DNA of 64,000 bases, from contig CAZNWC010000007.1 of NCBI GenBank assembly GCA_964577055.1, positions 62,001 through 126,000 on the forward strand. The letters run 5' to 3'. The DNA is from PNNG01 sp964577055 (GTDB lineage: Bacteria > Bacteroidota > Bacteroidia > UBA7662). The notes beneath the pieces were generated by a model that ran no database searches, was not told the origin of the DNA, and saw only the letters and a list, made by a program, of their open reading frames with translations. This document shows, piece by piece, positions 33,389-42,149 of this stretch (the first letter of the stretch is position 1; every line of letters starts with the position of its first letter). The translations under genes and the position numbers were made by a program.

Positions 33389-35521
33389 ATGGCACAAAAA
33401 GACCTTAAGTACGTACGCAACATCGGTATCGCAGCTCACATCGATGCCGGTAAAACCACTACTACAGAGCGTATCCTTTATTACACCGGTATGACCCACA
33501 AAATTGGGGAAGTACACGACGGTGCGGCTACCATGGACTGGATGGCCCAAGAGCAGGAGCGCGGTATCACCATTACTTCAGCGGCTACCAAAACCGCTTG
33601 GAAATGGGAAAATAATGAATATGCCATCAATATCATCGACACTCCCGGTCACGTGGACTTTACCGTAGAGGTAAACCGTTCACTCCGCGTACTCGACGGT
33701 TTGGTGTTTTTGTTTTCGGCAGTAGATGGCGTTGAGCCGCAGTCGGAAACCAACTGGCGTTTGGCCGACAACTACAATGTTCCCCGCATTGGTTTTGTGA
33801 ACAAAATGGACCGTCAGGGTGCCGACTTCTTCAACGTCTGCAAGCAGGTGAAGGAAATGTTGGGCTCTACCGCCATTCCGTTGCAAGTGCCTATCGGATC
33901 GGAAGAAACCTTCAAAGGGGTAGTTGATTTGATTACCAACAAAGCCATCGTATGGGACGAAGAATCAAAGGGAATGACTTATACCGAGATTCCGATGCCC
34001 GCCGACTTGGCCGATCAAGCCCACGAGTTCCGTCAACAACTCATCGAAATCTGTGCAGAGTACGATGACGTATTGATGGAGAAATTCTTCGACAATCCCG
34101 ATAGCATCACCGAAGAGGAAATGCGTATCGCTATCCGCAAGGCCGTTATCGATGGCAAGTTTGTGCCCATGATGTGCGGTTCTTCATTCAAAAACAAAGG
34201 TGTACAGGCCGTATTGGACGCAGTTTGTTCGTTCCTGCCTTCACCCATGGATGCCGAAGCTGTTGAAGGTACTGATCCAAAGACAGATGCTCCAGTAAGC
34301 CGCAAGCCTTCTGTAGATGAGCCTTTTTGCGCTCTGGCGTTCAAAGTAGCTACTGACCCATTCGTAGGCCGCCTCGTATTCTTCCGCGTGTATTCTGGTC
34401 GTCTCGACGCTGGTTCATACATTGCCAAAGTACGCAGCGATGCCGACCGTGGTGTAACCATCGACAAAGAGCGTATTTCGCGTTTGTTCCAAATGCACGC
34501 CAACGACCGCAAGGCCATCGACTTCGTAGAAGCAGGTGACATTTGTGCAGCTGTGGGCTTTAAAGACATCAAAACAGGTGATACCCTTTGCGATGAAAAG
34601 CATTTGATCATTCTCGAAGCCATGCAATTCCCTGAGCCGGTAATCGGTTTGGCGATTGAGCCCAAGACGCAGGCCGACAGCGACAAGCTGGGCAACGCTT
34701 TGGCGAAATTGGCAGAAGAAGATCCAACCTTCCGTGTACACACCGACGAAGACTCAGGACAAACCATCATCCAAGGTATGGGTGAATTGCACCTCGAAAT
34801 CATTGTTGACCGCTTGCGTCGCGAATTCAAGGTAGAATGTAACCAAGGTGCTCCTCAGGTAACTTATAAAGAAGCCATCACCAAGCCAGTTATTCACCGC
34901 GAGGTTTACAAGAAGCAGACCGGTGGTCGTGGTAAGTTTGCCGACATCCAGGTAGAAGTAATGCCCGGAGATCCTGATAAGCCAGGTTTGGAGTTCGTGA
35001 ACGAAGTAGTAGGTGGTTCAATCCCCCGCGAATTTATTCCTTCGGTTGAAAAGGGTTTTGCCTCAGCCATGTCGAATGGTGTGTTGGCCGGATTTGCGAT
35101 TGACAACCTCAAGGTTCGTTTGTTCGATGGTTCGTTCCACGCGGTCGACTCCGACTCGCTTTCGTTTGAAGTTGCTGCCCGTGCAGCATTCCGCGAAGCT
35201 TGCCGCAAAGCTGCCCCGATCCTCCTCGAGCCTATCATGAAGGTAGAAGTAATCACTCCAGAAGAGTACATGGGTGATGTAATTGGTGACTTGAACAAGC
35301 GCCGTGGTCAAATGCAGGGCATGGACTCACGCAATGGTGCACAAGTAATCAAGGCTTTGGTGCCGCTGTCAGAAATGTTTGGTTACGTGACTGTGTTGCG
35401 TACCCTCACATCAGGCCGTGCCACTTCAACCATGGAGTTCTCCCACTTCGCCGAAACCCCTAAGAACATTTCTGACGAGGTATTAGCCAAGTATGCAAAA
35501 GCAAGAGCTGAAAAAGATTAA
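33389..35521 (+). CDS. fusA: Elongation factor G
   Basis: 710-residue translocase GTPase. Seen: G1 AHIDAGKT (residues 16-23), the G2 region GITITSAAT, G3 DTPGHVDF, G4 NKMD, and domains II to V with the conserved GMGELHLEI. Complete length. The usual neighbour tuf is absent: rpsJ follows directly after 11 bases. A second, organelle-like EF-G could exist elsewhere; this copy sits in the canonical place. Confidence 0.98.
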   Translation: MAQKDLKYVRNIGIAAHIDAGKTTTTERILYYTGMTHKIGEVHDGAATMDWMAQEQERGITITSAATKTAWKWENNEYAINIIDTPGHVDFTVEVNRSLRVLDGLVFLFSAVDGVEPQSETNWRLADNYNVPRIGFVNKMDRQGADFFNVCKQVKEMLGSTAIPLQVPIGSEETFKGVVDLITNKAIVWDEESKGMTYTEIPMPADLADQAHEFRQQLIEICAEYDDVLMEKFFDNPDSITEEEMRIAIRKAVIDGKFVPMMCGSSFKNKGVQAVLDAVCSFLPSPMDAEAVEGTDPKTDAPVSRKPSVDEPFCALAFKVATDPFVGRLVFFRVYSGRLDAGSYIAKVRSDADRGVTIDKERISRLFQMHANDRKAIDFVEAGDICAAVGFKDIKTGDTLCDEKHLIILEAMQFPEPVIGLAIEPKTQADSDKLGNALAKLAEEDPTFRVHTDEDSGQTIIQGMGELHLEIIVDRLRREFKVECNQGAPQVTYKEAITKPVIHREVYKKQTGGRGKFADIQVEVMPGDPDKPGLEFVNEVVGGSIPREFIPSVEKGFASAMSNGVLAGFAIDNLKVRLFDGSFHAVDSDSLSFEVAARAAFREACRKAAPILLEPIMKVEVITPEEYMGDVIGDLNKRRGQMQGMDSRNGAQVIKALVPLSEMFGYVTVLRTLTSGRATSTMEFSHFAETPKNISDEVLAKYAKARAEKD

Positions 35522-35532
35522 TAAGTACGAAA

Positions 35533-35838
35533 ATGAGTCATCGTATCCGCATAAAGTTGAAGTCTTACGACCACAACTTGGTTGATAAATCAGCCGAGAA
35601 AATCGTGAAGACCGTAAAAACCACCGGTGCCGTAGTAAGTGGACCCATTCCATTGCCTACCGAAAAGCGCATCTTCACTGTATTGAAGTCGCCGCACGTG
35701 AATAAAAAAGCCCGTGAGCAGTTCCAGTTGTGCTCTTACAAGCGCATTCTCGACATCTACAGCTCTTCTTCGAAGACAGTAGACGCGTTGATGAAGTTGG
35801 AATTGCCCAGTGGTGTAGATGTTGAAATTAAAGTTTGA
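35533..35838 (+). CDS. rpsJ: 30S ribosomal protein S10
   Basis: 101 residues. Seen: RIRIKLKSYDHNLVDKSAEK at the N-terminus, the loop GPIPLPTEKRIFTVLKSPHV, and VDALMKLELPSGVDVEIKV. Also a transcription antitermination partner (NusE) of NusB. First gene of the S10 set but with no separate promoter seen; it runs on from fusA. Confidence 0.98.
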   Translation: MSHRIRIKLKSYDHNLVDKSAEKIVKTVKTTGAVVSGPIPLPTEKRIFTVLKSPHVNKKAREQFQLCSYKRILDIYSSSSKTVDALMKLELPSGVDVEIKV

Positions 35839-35850
35839 TAACCGACAATC

Positions 35851-36468
35851 ATGTCAGGAATAATTGGTAAAAAAGTTGGAATGACCAGCATTTTCAGTGC
35901 CGATGGAAAAAATGTTCCATGCACAGTTTTGGAAGCTGGTCCTTGCGTAATTACGCAAGTGAAAACCGTTGAAAAAGACGGTTATGACGCCTACCAGCTT
36001 GCCTATGGCGACAAGAAAGAAAAGTCGACCACCAAGGCAATGCTAGGACACTTCAAGAAGGCCGGTACTGCGCCCAAGCGCAAGCTTACCGAGTTCAAGA
36101 CGTTTGAAAGCGAAATGAATTTGGGCGATGCTGTAACGGTTGAGATTTTCGCAGAGGGTGACTTCGTTGACGTAGTTGGCCTGAGCAAGGGTAAAGGTTT
36201 CCAAGGCGTTGTTAAGCGTCACGGATTTGGTGGTGTGGGTGGTCAAACCCACGGTCAGCACAACCGCTTGCGTGCTCCCGGTTCATTGGGCGCATCTTCG
36301 TTCCCTTCACGCGTATTCAAAGGAATGCGTATGGCAGGTCAAACGGGCAACAAGCGTGTGAAGGCAACTAACCTCGAAGTATTGAAAGTATTCCCCGAGC
36401 AAAATTTGCTGGTTGTTAAAGGTTCCGTTCCAGGAGCCAAGGGTTCATTTGTAATTGTGGAGAAGTAA
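35851..36468 (+). CDS. rplC: 50S ribosomal protein L3
   Basis: 205-residue early-assembly protein that reaches the peptidyl-transferase centre. Seen: MSGIIGKKVGMTSIF, FQGVVKRHGFGGVGGQTHG and MAGQTGNKRVK, the central extension and its flank. Twelve bases after rpsJ, three before rplD. Confidence 0.98.
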   Translation: MSGIIGKKVGMTSIFSADGKNVPCTVLEAGPCVITQVKTVEKDGYDAYQLAYGDKKEKSTTKAMLGHFKKAGTAPKRKLTEFKTFESEMNLGDAVTVEIFAEGDFVDVVGLSKGKGFQGVVKRHGFGGVGGQTHGQHNRLRAPGSLGASSFPSRVFKGMRMAGQTGNKRVKATNLEVLKVFPEQNLLVVKGSVPGAKGSFVIVEK

Positions 36469-36471
36469 GAG

Positions 36472-37101
36472 ATGCAACTACCTGTTTTTAATATCCAAGG
36501 TCAAGAGACCAAGGCTAAGGTTGAGCTTCCCGAGGCAATCTTCGGCATTGAGCCCAACGATCACGCGATTTACCTCGACGTGAAGCAGTACCTGGCCAAT
36601 CAGCGTCAGGGTACGCATAAAACCAAAGAACGCTGGGAAATCACCGGTTCTACCCGCAAGCTGCACAAGCAAAAAGGTACCGGCGGTTCACGTAAGGGCG
36701 ACATCAACAGCCCACTTTTCAAAGGTGGTGCCCGTGTGTTCGGTCCTCAGCCCCGCGATTACAGCTTCAAGCTGAACAAAAAAGTAAAAGTATTGGCTCG
36801 TAAGTCGGCTCTGGCTTACAAGGCACAAGGCAACAACATTACAGTATTGGAAGATTTCAGCATGGATTCGCCCAAGACCAAGACGTTTGCCGATATGCTG
36901 AGCAAATTGAATGTAAGCGGTAAGCGTGTATTGTTGGTAACCCCTGAGAAGAATGATAATCTTGTTCTTTCTGGTCGCAACCTGCAAAAGACCAAAGTAG
37001 TTGTGGCCAGTGACCTGAACACCTACGATGTAATGAACGCTGCCCGTGTACTTGTGTTGAACAGTGCGATTGAGAAAATCGCCGAAACTTTAAACAAGTA
37101 A
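36472..37101 (+). CDS. rplD: 50S ribosomal protein L4
   Basis: 209 residues. The long loop lining the exit tunnel is seen as GSTRKLHKQKGTGGSRKGDI, with GGARVFGPQPRDYSFKLNKK following. In gammaproteobacteria L4 represses the S10 operon; no such leader is apparent here. Spaced three bases from rplC and four from rplW. Confidence 0.97.
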   Translation: MQLPVFNIQGQETKAKVELPEAIFGIEPNDHAIYLDVKQYLANQRQGTHKTKERWEITGSTRKLHKQKGTGGSRKGDINSPLFKGGARVFGPQPRDYSFKLNKKVKVLARKSALAYKAQGNNITVLEDFSMDSPKTKTFADMLSKLNVSGKRVLLVTPEKNDNLVLSGRNLQKTKVVVASDLNTYDVMNAARVLVLNSAIEKIAETLNK

Positions 37102-37105
37102 GGAC

Positions 37106-37396
37106 ATGGAAATTCTGAAAAAACCAATCATCACCGAAAAGATGACCATGTTGGGTGAGAAGCGCAATCAATACGCCTTCCGTGTTGACAAGCGTGCCAA
37201 CAAGTATCAGATTCGCCAAGCGATCCAAGAGTTGTACGGTGTTCAAGTTGACGCGGTAAATACCATGCGGTATGCCGGTAAAACCAAGAGCCGCTACACC
37301 AAGGCAGGATTTGTAGAGGGCCGTACCGATAGCTTCAAAAAAGCTGTGGTTACGCTGAAAGAAGGAGAAGTAATCGATTTCTACAGTAACATCTAA
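37106..37396 (+). CDS. rplW: 50S ribosomal protein L23
   Basis: 96-residue protein at the tunnel exit, where trigger factor and SRP dock. Seen: KKPIITEKMTMLGEKRNQYAF, VDKRANKYQIRQAIQELYGV and a C-terminal strand GEVIDFYSNI. Five bases before rplB. Confidence 0.97.
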   Translation: MEILKKPIITEKMTMLGEKRNQYAFRVDKRANKYQIRQAIQELYGVQVDAVNTMRYAGKTKSRYTKAGFVEGRTDSFKKAVVTLKEGEVIDFYSNI

Positions 37397-37401
37397 GAGC
37401 A

Positions 37402-38226
37402 ATGTCAGTTAAAAGATTTAGACCGCTAACCCCGGGCTTGCGTTTCAAAGTGGCGAACTCGTTCAGCGAGCTCACCGGCGCAACCCCAGAAAAGTCCTTG
37501 TTAGCACCGATCAGCAAATCGGGCGGTCGTAACAATAATGGTAGAATGACCATGCGCTATATTGGTGGTGGTCACAAAAAAATGTACCGTATCATCGATT
37601 TCAAGCGTAACAAGTTTGATATTCCTGCCACTGTGAAGTCGGTAGAGTATGATCCCAATCGTTCGGCTTTCATTGCTTTGTTGCATTATGCCGATGGTGA
37701 AAAGCGTTACATCCTGGCACCTAAGGGTTTGCAAGTTGGACAAACCGTGATGAGCGGTACCAAAGCTACTCCCGACACTGGTAATGCACTCTTCTTGAGT
37801 GCAGTGCCCCTCGGTTCTGCGATTCACAACATCGAATTGCAACCAGGTAAAGGTGGTCAGATTGTTCGCAGTGCCGGTGCAAGTGCAACCTTGGCAGCAC
37901 GTGATGGCAAGTTCGCCATTGTGAAATTGCCTTCAGGTGAAACACGCATGATTTTGCAGAGCTGTTTGGCTACCATGGGTGAGCTTTCGAATGAAGATCA
38001 TCTCTTGGAAATCAGTGGTAAAGCTGGTCGTAGCCGTTGGTTAGGTCGCCGCCCACGTGTACGTGGTGTAGCCATGAACCCAGTAGATCACCCTATGGGT
38101 GGTGGTGAAGGTCGTGCTTCAGGTGGACACCCACGCTCTCGCAAAGGTCTCTTGGCCAAAGGCTATAAGACCCGCAAGCCGAAGAAGGCATCAGATAAAG
38201 TAATCGTTAAACGTAGAAAAGGATAA
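37402..38226 (+). CDS. rplB: 50S ribosomal protein L2
   Basis: 274-residue core protein. Seen: GGGHKKMYRIIDFKRNK and the peptidyl-transferase-near motif NPVDHPMGGGEGRASGGHP with its essential His. Basic C-terminus KVIVKRRKG. Complete. Confidence 0.98.
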   Translation: MSVKRFRPLTPGLRFKVANSFSELTGATPEKSLLAPISKSGGRNNNGRMTMRYIGGGHKKMYRIIDFKRNKFDIPATVKSVEYDPNRSAFIALLHYADGEKRYILAPKGLQVGQTVMSGTKATPDTGNALFLSAVPLGSAIHNIELQPGKGGQIVRSAGASATLAARDGKFAIVKLPSGETRMILQSCLATMGELSNEDHLLEISGKAGRSRWLGRRPRVRGVAMNPVDHPMGGGEGRASGGHPRSRKGLLAKGYKTRKPKKASDKVIVKRRKG

Positions 38227-38229
38227 GCA

Positions 38230-38508
38230 ATGGCGCGTTCACTGAAAAAAGGGCCCTTTGTAGAATATACCCTTGAGAAAAAGGTTCTGGCCATGAACGA
38301 TGGTGGCAAGAAGACGGTAGTCAAAACTTGGTCGAGAAGATCAATGATTACCCCTGACTTCGTTGGACACACTTTTGCCGTGCACAATGGCAATAAGTTT
38401 ATCCCTGTGTATGTGACGGAAAACATGGTGGGTCACAAATTGGGCGAATTCGCTCCAACCCGCAACTTCCGTGGTCACGCAGCTAAAAAAGATAAAGGTA
38501 GAAAGTAA
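38230..38508 (+). CDS. rpsS: 30S ribosomal protein S19
   Basis: 92 residues. Seen: MARSLKKGPFVEYTLEKKV, TWSRRSMITPDFVGHTFAVH, and LGEFAPTRNFRGHAA. Its stop codon shares one base with the rplV start (TAATG). Confidence 0.98.
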   Translation: MARSLKKGPFVEYTLEKKVLAMNDGGKKTVVKTWSRRSMITPDFVGHTFAVHNGNKFIPVYVTENMVGHKLGEFAPTRNFRGHAAKKDKGRK

Positions 38509-38864
38509 TGGAAGCAGTAGCCGTATTACGTAATTGTCCAACTTCACCGCGCAAAATGCGCCTGCTGGTTGATTTAATCCGCGGTCAGAAAGTTGAAAAG
38601 GCAGCCAACATCCTGAAGTTCTCGAAGCAAGAAGCTTCAATTCGTCTCGAAAAGCTCCTCCTTTCGGCTGTGTCGAACTGGGAAAAGGGCAACGAAGAAA
38701 GCAGCCTTGAAGAAGCCAACCTCTATGTAAAGAGTGTACAGGTGGATGGTGGTCGCATGTTGAAGCGTCTTCGTCCAGCTCCTCAGGGCCGCGGACACCG
38801 CATTCGCAAGCGTTCGAACCACGTGACCATTGTAGTTGATAGCTTACCAACCGTAAATGAATAA
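38508..38864 (+). CDS. rplV: 50S ribosomal protein L22
   Basis: 118 residues with the tunnel-lining beta-hairpin RMLKRLRPAPQGRGHRIRKR. The N-terminus has LRNCPTSPRKMRLLVDLIRG. One-base overlap with rpsS. The hairpin matches the wild-type macrolide-sensitive pattern. Confidence 0.97.
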   Translation: MEAVAVLRNCPTSPRKMRLLVDLIRGQKVEKAANILKFSKQEASIRLEKLLLSAVSNWEKGNEESSLEEANLYVKSVQVDGGRMLKRLRPAPQGRGHRIRKRSNHVTIVVDSLPTVNE

Positions 38865-38869
38865 GAAGC

Positions 38870-39673
38870 ATGGGACAGAAAATTAATCCAATTAGCCTTC
38901 GTCTGGGATATATCCGCGGTTGGGATTCCAACTGGTTTGGCGGTAATAATTATGCCGACAAATTGGTAGAGGATGATAAAATCCGCAAATACCTGGCTGC
39001 GCGTATCAACAATGGCGGTATCGCCAAAGTGGTAATCGAGCGCACCATCAAGAGGATCATCATCACCATCCACACCAGCCGTCCTGGTATCGTTATCGGT
39101 AAAGGTGGTCAAGAGGTTGATCGTATCAAAGAAGAAATCAAGAAGCTCACAAACACCGACGTTCAGATCAATATTTTTGAGATCAAGCGTCCGGAATTGG
39201 ATGCTGCTTTGGTAGCAGAAGGCATTGCCCGTCAGCTCGAAGCGCGTGTATCTTTCCGTCGTGCCATGAAGACGTCAATTGCCTCTACCATGCGTATGGG
39301 TGCTGAGGGCATCAAAGTAATGGTATCGGGTCGTTTGGGCGGTGCAGAAATTGCACGCTCTGAGCAGTACAAAGACGGACGTATTCCGTTGCACACTTTG
39401 CGTGCCGATATCGATTACGCATTGAAAGAAGCCCAAACCGTTTATGGTAAAATTGGGGTTAAAGTTTGGATCTGTAAGGGTGAGGTTTATGGCAAGCGCG
39501 ATTTGTCGCCCAACGTAGGAGCCGCCAGCACAGCACAAGCCCGTCAGGGTGGTGCAGGTGCACCTGGCGATCGTCCAGCCGGTGGTCGTGAGCGCAAAGG
39601 CAGCGGCCGCGGCGGTGAGCGTCGTGGTGGCGGGAATGGACAAGGCCGTAACGAAAACAGGTCAAGAAAATAA
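38870..39673 (+). CDS. rpsC: 30S ribosomal protein S3, long C-terminal tail
   Basis: 267 residues; the usual core of about 215 is complete with a KH domain (IHTSRPGIVIGKGGQEVDRI) and GKIGVKVWICKGE. An extra tail of about 40 residues rich in Gly and Arg (RPAGGRERKGSGRGGERRGG) follows. The tail resembles an RGG-type RNA-binding tail; similar but shorter tails occur in other Bacteroidota. Five bases after rplV. Confidence 0.97.
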   Translation: MGQKINPISLRLGYIRGWDSNWFGGNNYADKLVEDDKIRKYLAARINNGGIAKVVIERTIKRIIITIHTSRPGIVIGKGGQEVDRIKEEIKKLTNTDVQINIFEIKRPELDAALVAEGIARQLEARVSFRRAMKTSIASTMRMGAEGIKVMVSGRLGGAEIARSEQYKDGRIPLHTLRADIDYALKEAQTVYGKIGVKVWICKGEVYGKRDLSPNVGAASTAQARQGGAGAPGDRPAGGRERKGSGRGGERRGGGNGQGRNENRSRK

Positions 39674-39699
39674 GCTTCATCTTCTAAAGAGAAAAGAAA

Positions 39700-40122
39700 A
39701 TGTTACAGCCGAAAAGAACCAAATATAGAAAGACTCACAAAGGACGGGTTAAAGGAATGGCCACCCGTGGAGCAGAGCTTGCCTTCGGCAGCTTTGGACT
39801 CAAGACTTTGGAGGAGAAGTGGATTACTTCGCGTCAGATTGAAGCAGCCCGTATCGCGGTTACCCGTTTCATGAAGCGTGAAGGTCAGGTTTGGATCCGA
39901 ATTTTCCCGGACAAACCTGTAACCAAGAAACCAGCAGAAGTACGTATGGGTAAAGGTAAAGGCTCACCTGAATATTGGGTAGCTGTAGTAAAACCTGGTA
40001 CTTTGATTTTTGAAGCAGAAGGTGTACCTTTGCCGGTCGCAAAAGAGGCCATGCGCCTTGCCGCTCAAAAATTGCCGGTGAGCACCTCATTTGTGGTAAG
40101 AAGAGATTACGTTGAACAATAA
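39700..40122 (+). CDS. rplP: 50S ribosomal protein L16
   Basis: 140-residue protein organising the tRNA sites of the 50S. Seen: RTKYRKTHKGRVKGMATRG, GQVWIRIFPDKPVTKKPAEV and GKGSPEYWVAVVKPG. The 26-base gap from rpsC is among the largest in the run. Confidence 0.97.
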   Translation: MLQPKRTKYRKTHKGRVKGMATRGAELAFGSFGLKTLEEKWITSRQIEAARIAVTRFMKREGQVWIRIFPDKPVTKKPAEVRMGKGKGSPEYWVAVVKPGTLIFEAEGVPLPVAKEAMRLAAQKLPVSTSFVVRRDYVEQ

Positions 40123-40126
40123 GAAT

Positions 40127-40333
40127 ATGAAGTACTCCGCAATAAAAGAGCTTTCCACAGCAGAGATTGCTGATCGGATCAAGGAGGAAAAACTTCAGTT
40201 GACCAAGCTGAAGTTTAGTCACGCGGTTTCGTCGGTTGACAATCCGGCTAAAATTCGTGAAGCACGCAAGGTAATTGCGCGCTTGATGACTGAGCTGCGT
40301 CAGCGTCGCAACGAAGTAGCAACCAATAATTAA
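40127..40333 (+). CDS. rpmC: 50S ribosomal protein L29
   Basis: 68 residues of two helices: MKYSAIKELSTAEIADRIKE and KLKFSHAVSSVDNPAKIREA. I use the ATG at 40127, four bases after the rplP stop; a TTG at 40112 in frame lies inside rplP. Its TAA overlaps the rpsQ ATG by one base. Confidence 0.95.
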   Translation: MKYSAIKELSTAEIADRIKEEKLQLTKLKFSHAVSSVDNPAKIREARKVIARLMTELRQRRNEVATNN

Positions 40334-40596
40334 TGGCTGAGATGGAAAGGAACGCAAGAAAAGAAAGAATCGGCAGTGTGGTGAGCAACAAAATGCAAAA
40401 GACCATCACTGTAACTGTAGAGCGTAAGGTAAAGCACCCCATCTACGGAAAATTTGTGAAAACGACCAAGAAGTTCACTGCACACGACGAAAACAACGAG
40501 TGTAACATCGGTGATTTGGTACGCATCATGGAAACCCGTCCGCTCAGCAAGAACAAGCGTTGGAGATTGGTAGAAATCATTGAAAGGGCTAAGTAA
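40333..40596 (+). CDS. rpsQ: 30S ribosomal protein S17
   Basis: 87-residue OB-fold protein of the 30S body. Seen: KERIGSVVSNKMQKTITVTV, VERKVKHPIYGKFVKTTKKF and METRPLSKNKRWRLVEI. One-base overlaps with both neighbours. Confidence 0.97.
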   Translation: MAEMERNARKERIGSVVSNKMQKTITVTVERKVKHPIYGKFVKTTKKFTAHDENNECNIGDLVRIMETRPLSKNKRWRLVEIIERAK

Positions 40597-40964
40597 TGGT
40601 ACAACAGGAAAGCAGATTGGCAGTAGCTGATAACAGCGGCGCCAAAGAGGTTTTGGTGATTCGTGTGCTGGGTGGTACCGGTAAGCGTTATGCTTCGCTT
40701 GGTGACAAGGTGGTAGTTTCTATCAAGTCGGCCATCCCTTCTGGCAATGCCAAAAAGGGAACCGTATCGAAGGCGGTTGTAGTACGCACCAAAAAGGAAG
40801 TACGTCGCCGTGATGGGTCATATATCCGTTTCGATGACAACGCAGTGGTACTGTTGAACAACCAGGACGAACCACGTGGCACCCGTATCTTCGGACCAGT
40901 TGCTCGTGAGTTGCGCGAAAAGTCGTTCATGAAGATTGTTTCACTCGCCCCTGAGGTGCTTTAA
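40596..40964 (+). CDS. rplN: 50S ribosomal protein L14
   Basis: 122 residues, the standard length. Seen: MVQQESRLAVADNSGAKEVL, VVVRTKKEVRRRDGSYIRFD, and GTRIFGPVARELREK. Forms intersubunit contacts. One-base overlap with rpsQ. Confidence 0.98.
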   Translation: MVQQESRLAVADNSGAKEVLVIRVLGGTGKRYASLGDKVVVSIKSAIPSGNAKKGTVSKAVVVRTKKEVRRRDGSYIRFDDNAVVLLNNQDEPRGTRIFGPVARELREKSFMKIVSLAPEVL

Positions 40965-40975
40965 TACTCGGAATC

Positions 40976-41296
40976 ATGGGAAATGTAAAGCTGAAAATCA
41001 AAAAAGGTGATGTTGTTCGTGTGATCACGGGCGATGATAAGGGCAAGGAAGGCCGTGTGTTGGAAGTACAACCCGCAGAGATGCGTGCGATTGTGGAAGG
41101 TATCAACATGATTACCAAGCACACCAAGCCAAGCGCAACCAATCCAAATGGTGGAATCGTGAAAAAGGAAGCTCCTGTTCACATTTCGAACCTGATGGTA
41201 GTGGTTGGCGGTGCTCCAACACGTGTTGGCCGTAAAGCCGACGAAAATGGTAAACTAGTCCGTTTCGCGAAGAAAACTGGAGAAATAATTAAGTAA
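40976..41296 (+). CDS. rplX: 50S ribosomal protein L24
   Basis: 106 residues with a KOW motif (KKGDVVRVITGDDKGKEGRV) and the HTKPSATNPNGGIVKKEAPV block. Assembly starter of the 50S. Overlaps rplE by one base. Confidence 0.97.
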   Translation: MGNVKLKIKKGDVVRVITGDDKGKEGRVLEVQPAEMRAIVEGINMITKHTKPSATNPNGGIVKKEAPVHISNLMVVVGGAPTRVGRKADENGKLVRFAKKTGEIIK

Positions 41297-41853
41297 TGTC
41301 TTACAACGTACGACTGAAAAACAAGTACAAGGAGGAAGTTATCCCTGCCCTCCAGACGAAATTTGCTTACAAAAATGTAATGCAGATTCCTCGTCTTACG
41401 AAAATCGCTATCAACCAGGGTGTTGGTGCGGCTGTTTCGGATAAGAAGCTGATTGAATCGGCTTTGAACGAGATGACCATGATTGCTGGCCAAAAGGCTG
41501 TAGCAACCAAGTCAAAGAAGGCCATCTCGAACTTCAAACTGCGTGAACAAATGCCGATTGGTGCAAGGGTTACTTTGCGTGACAATCATATGTATGAGTT
41601 TCTCGACCGTTTGATTTCCATTGCCCTGCCACGGGTACGTGATTTCAAGGGCATCAGCCCTAAAGGATTCGACGGACGTGGTAATTATACCTTGGGCGTC
41701 AGCGAGCACATCATTTTCCCTGAGATCAACATCGACAAGGTGAATAAAATCACCGGTATGGATATCACTTTTGTGACGACTGCCAAAACCGACGAAGAAG
41801 CCTTGGCATTGCTCACCGAATTGGGTCTTCCGTTCAAAACGAATAAAAACTAA
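41296..41853 (+). CDS. rplE: 50S ribosomal protein L5
   Basis: 185 residues. Seen: MQIPRLTKIAINQGVGAAVS, GQKAVATKSKKAISNFKLRE, and ALPRVRDFKGISPKGFDGRG. Binds 5S rRNA. Three bases before rpsN. Confidence 0.98.
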   Translation: MSYNVRLKNKYKEEVIPALQTKFAYKNVMQIPRLTKIAINQGVGAAVSDKKLIESALNEMTMIAGQKAVATKSKKAISNFKLREQMPIGARVTLRDNHMYEFLDRLISIALPRVRDFKGISPKGFDGRGNYTLGVSEHIIFPEINIDKVNKITGMDITFVTTAKTDEEALALLTELGLPFKTNKN

Positions 41854-41856
41854 TCC

Positions 41857-42126
41857 ATGGCTAAGGAAGGAATAAAGGCGAGAGATCGCAAGCGTGAGCA
41901 GACAGTGGCCAAGTATGCTGCTAAGCGTGCTGCGTTGAAAGAAGCAGGAGATTATCTCGGTTTGCAGAAGCTGCCGAAGAATGCTTCTCCCGTGCGTTTG
42001 CACAACCGTTGTAAAATCACAGGTCGTCCACGTGGTTATATGCGTCAGTTCGGTATTTCAAGGGTACTTTTCCGTCAGATGGCATCTGAAGGCAAAATCC
42101 CTGGTGTAACCAAAGGCAGCTGGTAA
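41857..42126 (+). CDS. rpsN: 30S ribosomal protein S14, zinc-free form
   Basis: 89-residue long form. The C-terminal core reads LHNRCKITGRPRGYMRQFGI and VLFRQMASEGKIPGVTKGSW, with a single Cys and no CxxC pairs, so it is the zinc-independent type. Next gene is 23 bases on, across a Shine-Dalgarno. Confidence 0.97.
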   Translation: MAKEGIKARDRKREQTVAKYAAKRAALKEAGDYLGLQKLPKNASPVRLHNRCKITGRPRGYMRQFGISRVLFRQMASEGKIPGVTKGSW

Positions 42127-42132
42127 TAAATT

Positions 42133-42141
42133 AAAAAGGAG
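42133..42141 (+). promoter_or_regulatory. Strong Shine-Dalgarno sequence before rpsH
   Basis: aaaaaggag, containing AAGGAG at 42136-42141, lies eight bases before the rpsH ATG and is followed by a purine-only stretch. I see no equally good site before other genes of the run. Bacteroidota ribosomes usually hide their anti-Shine-Dalgarno, so this site is unusual. Confidence 0.75.
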
Positions 42142-42149
42142 AGAGAGAA

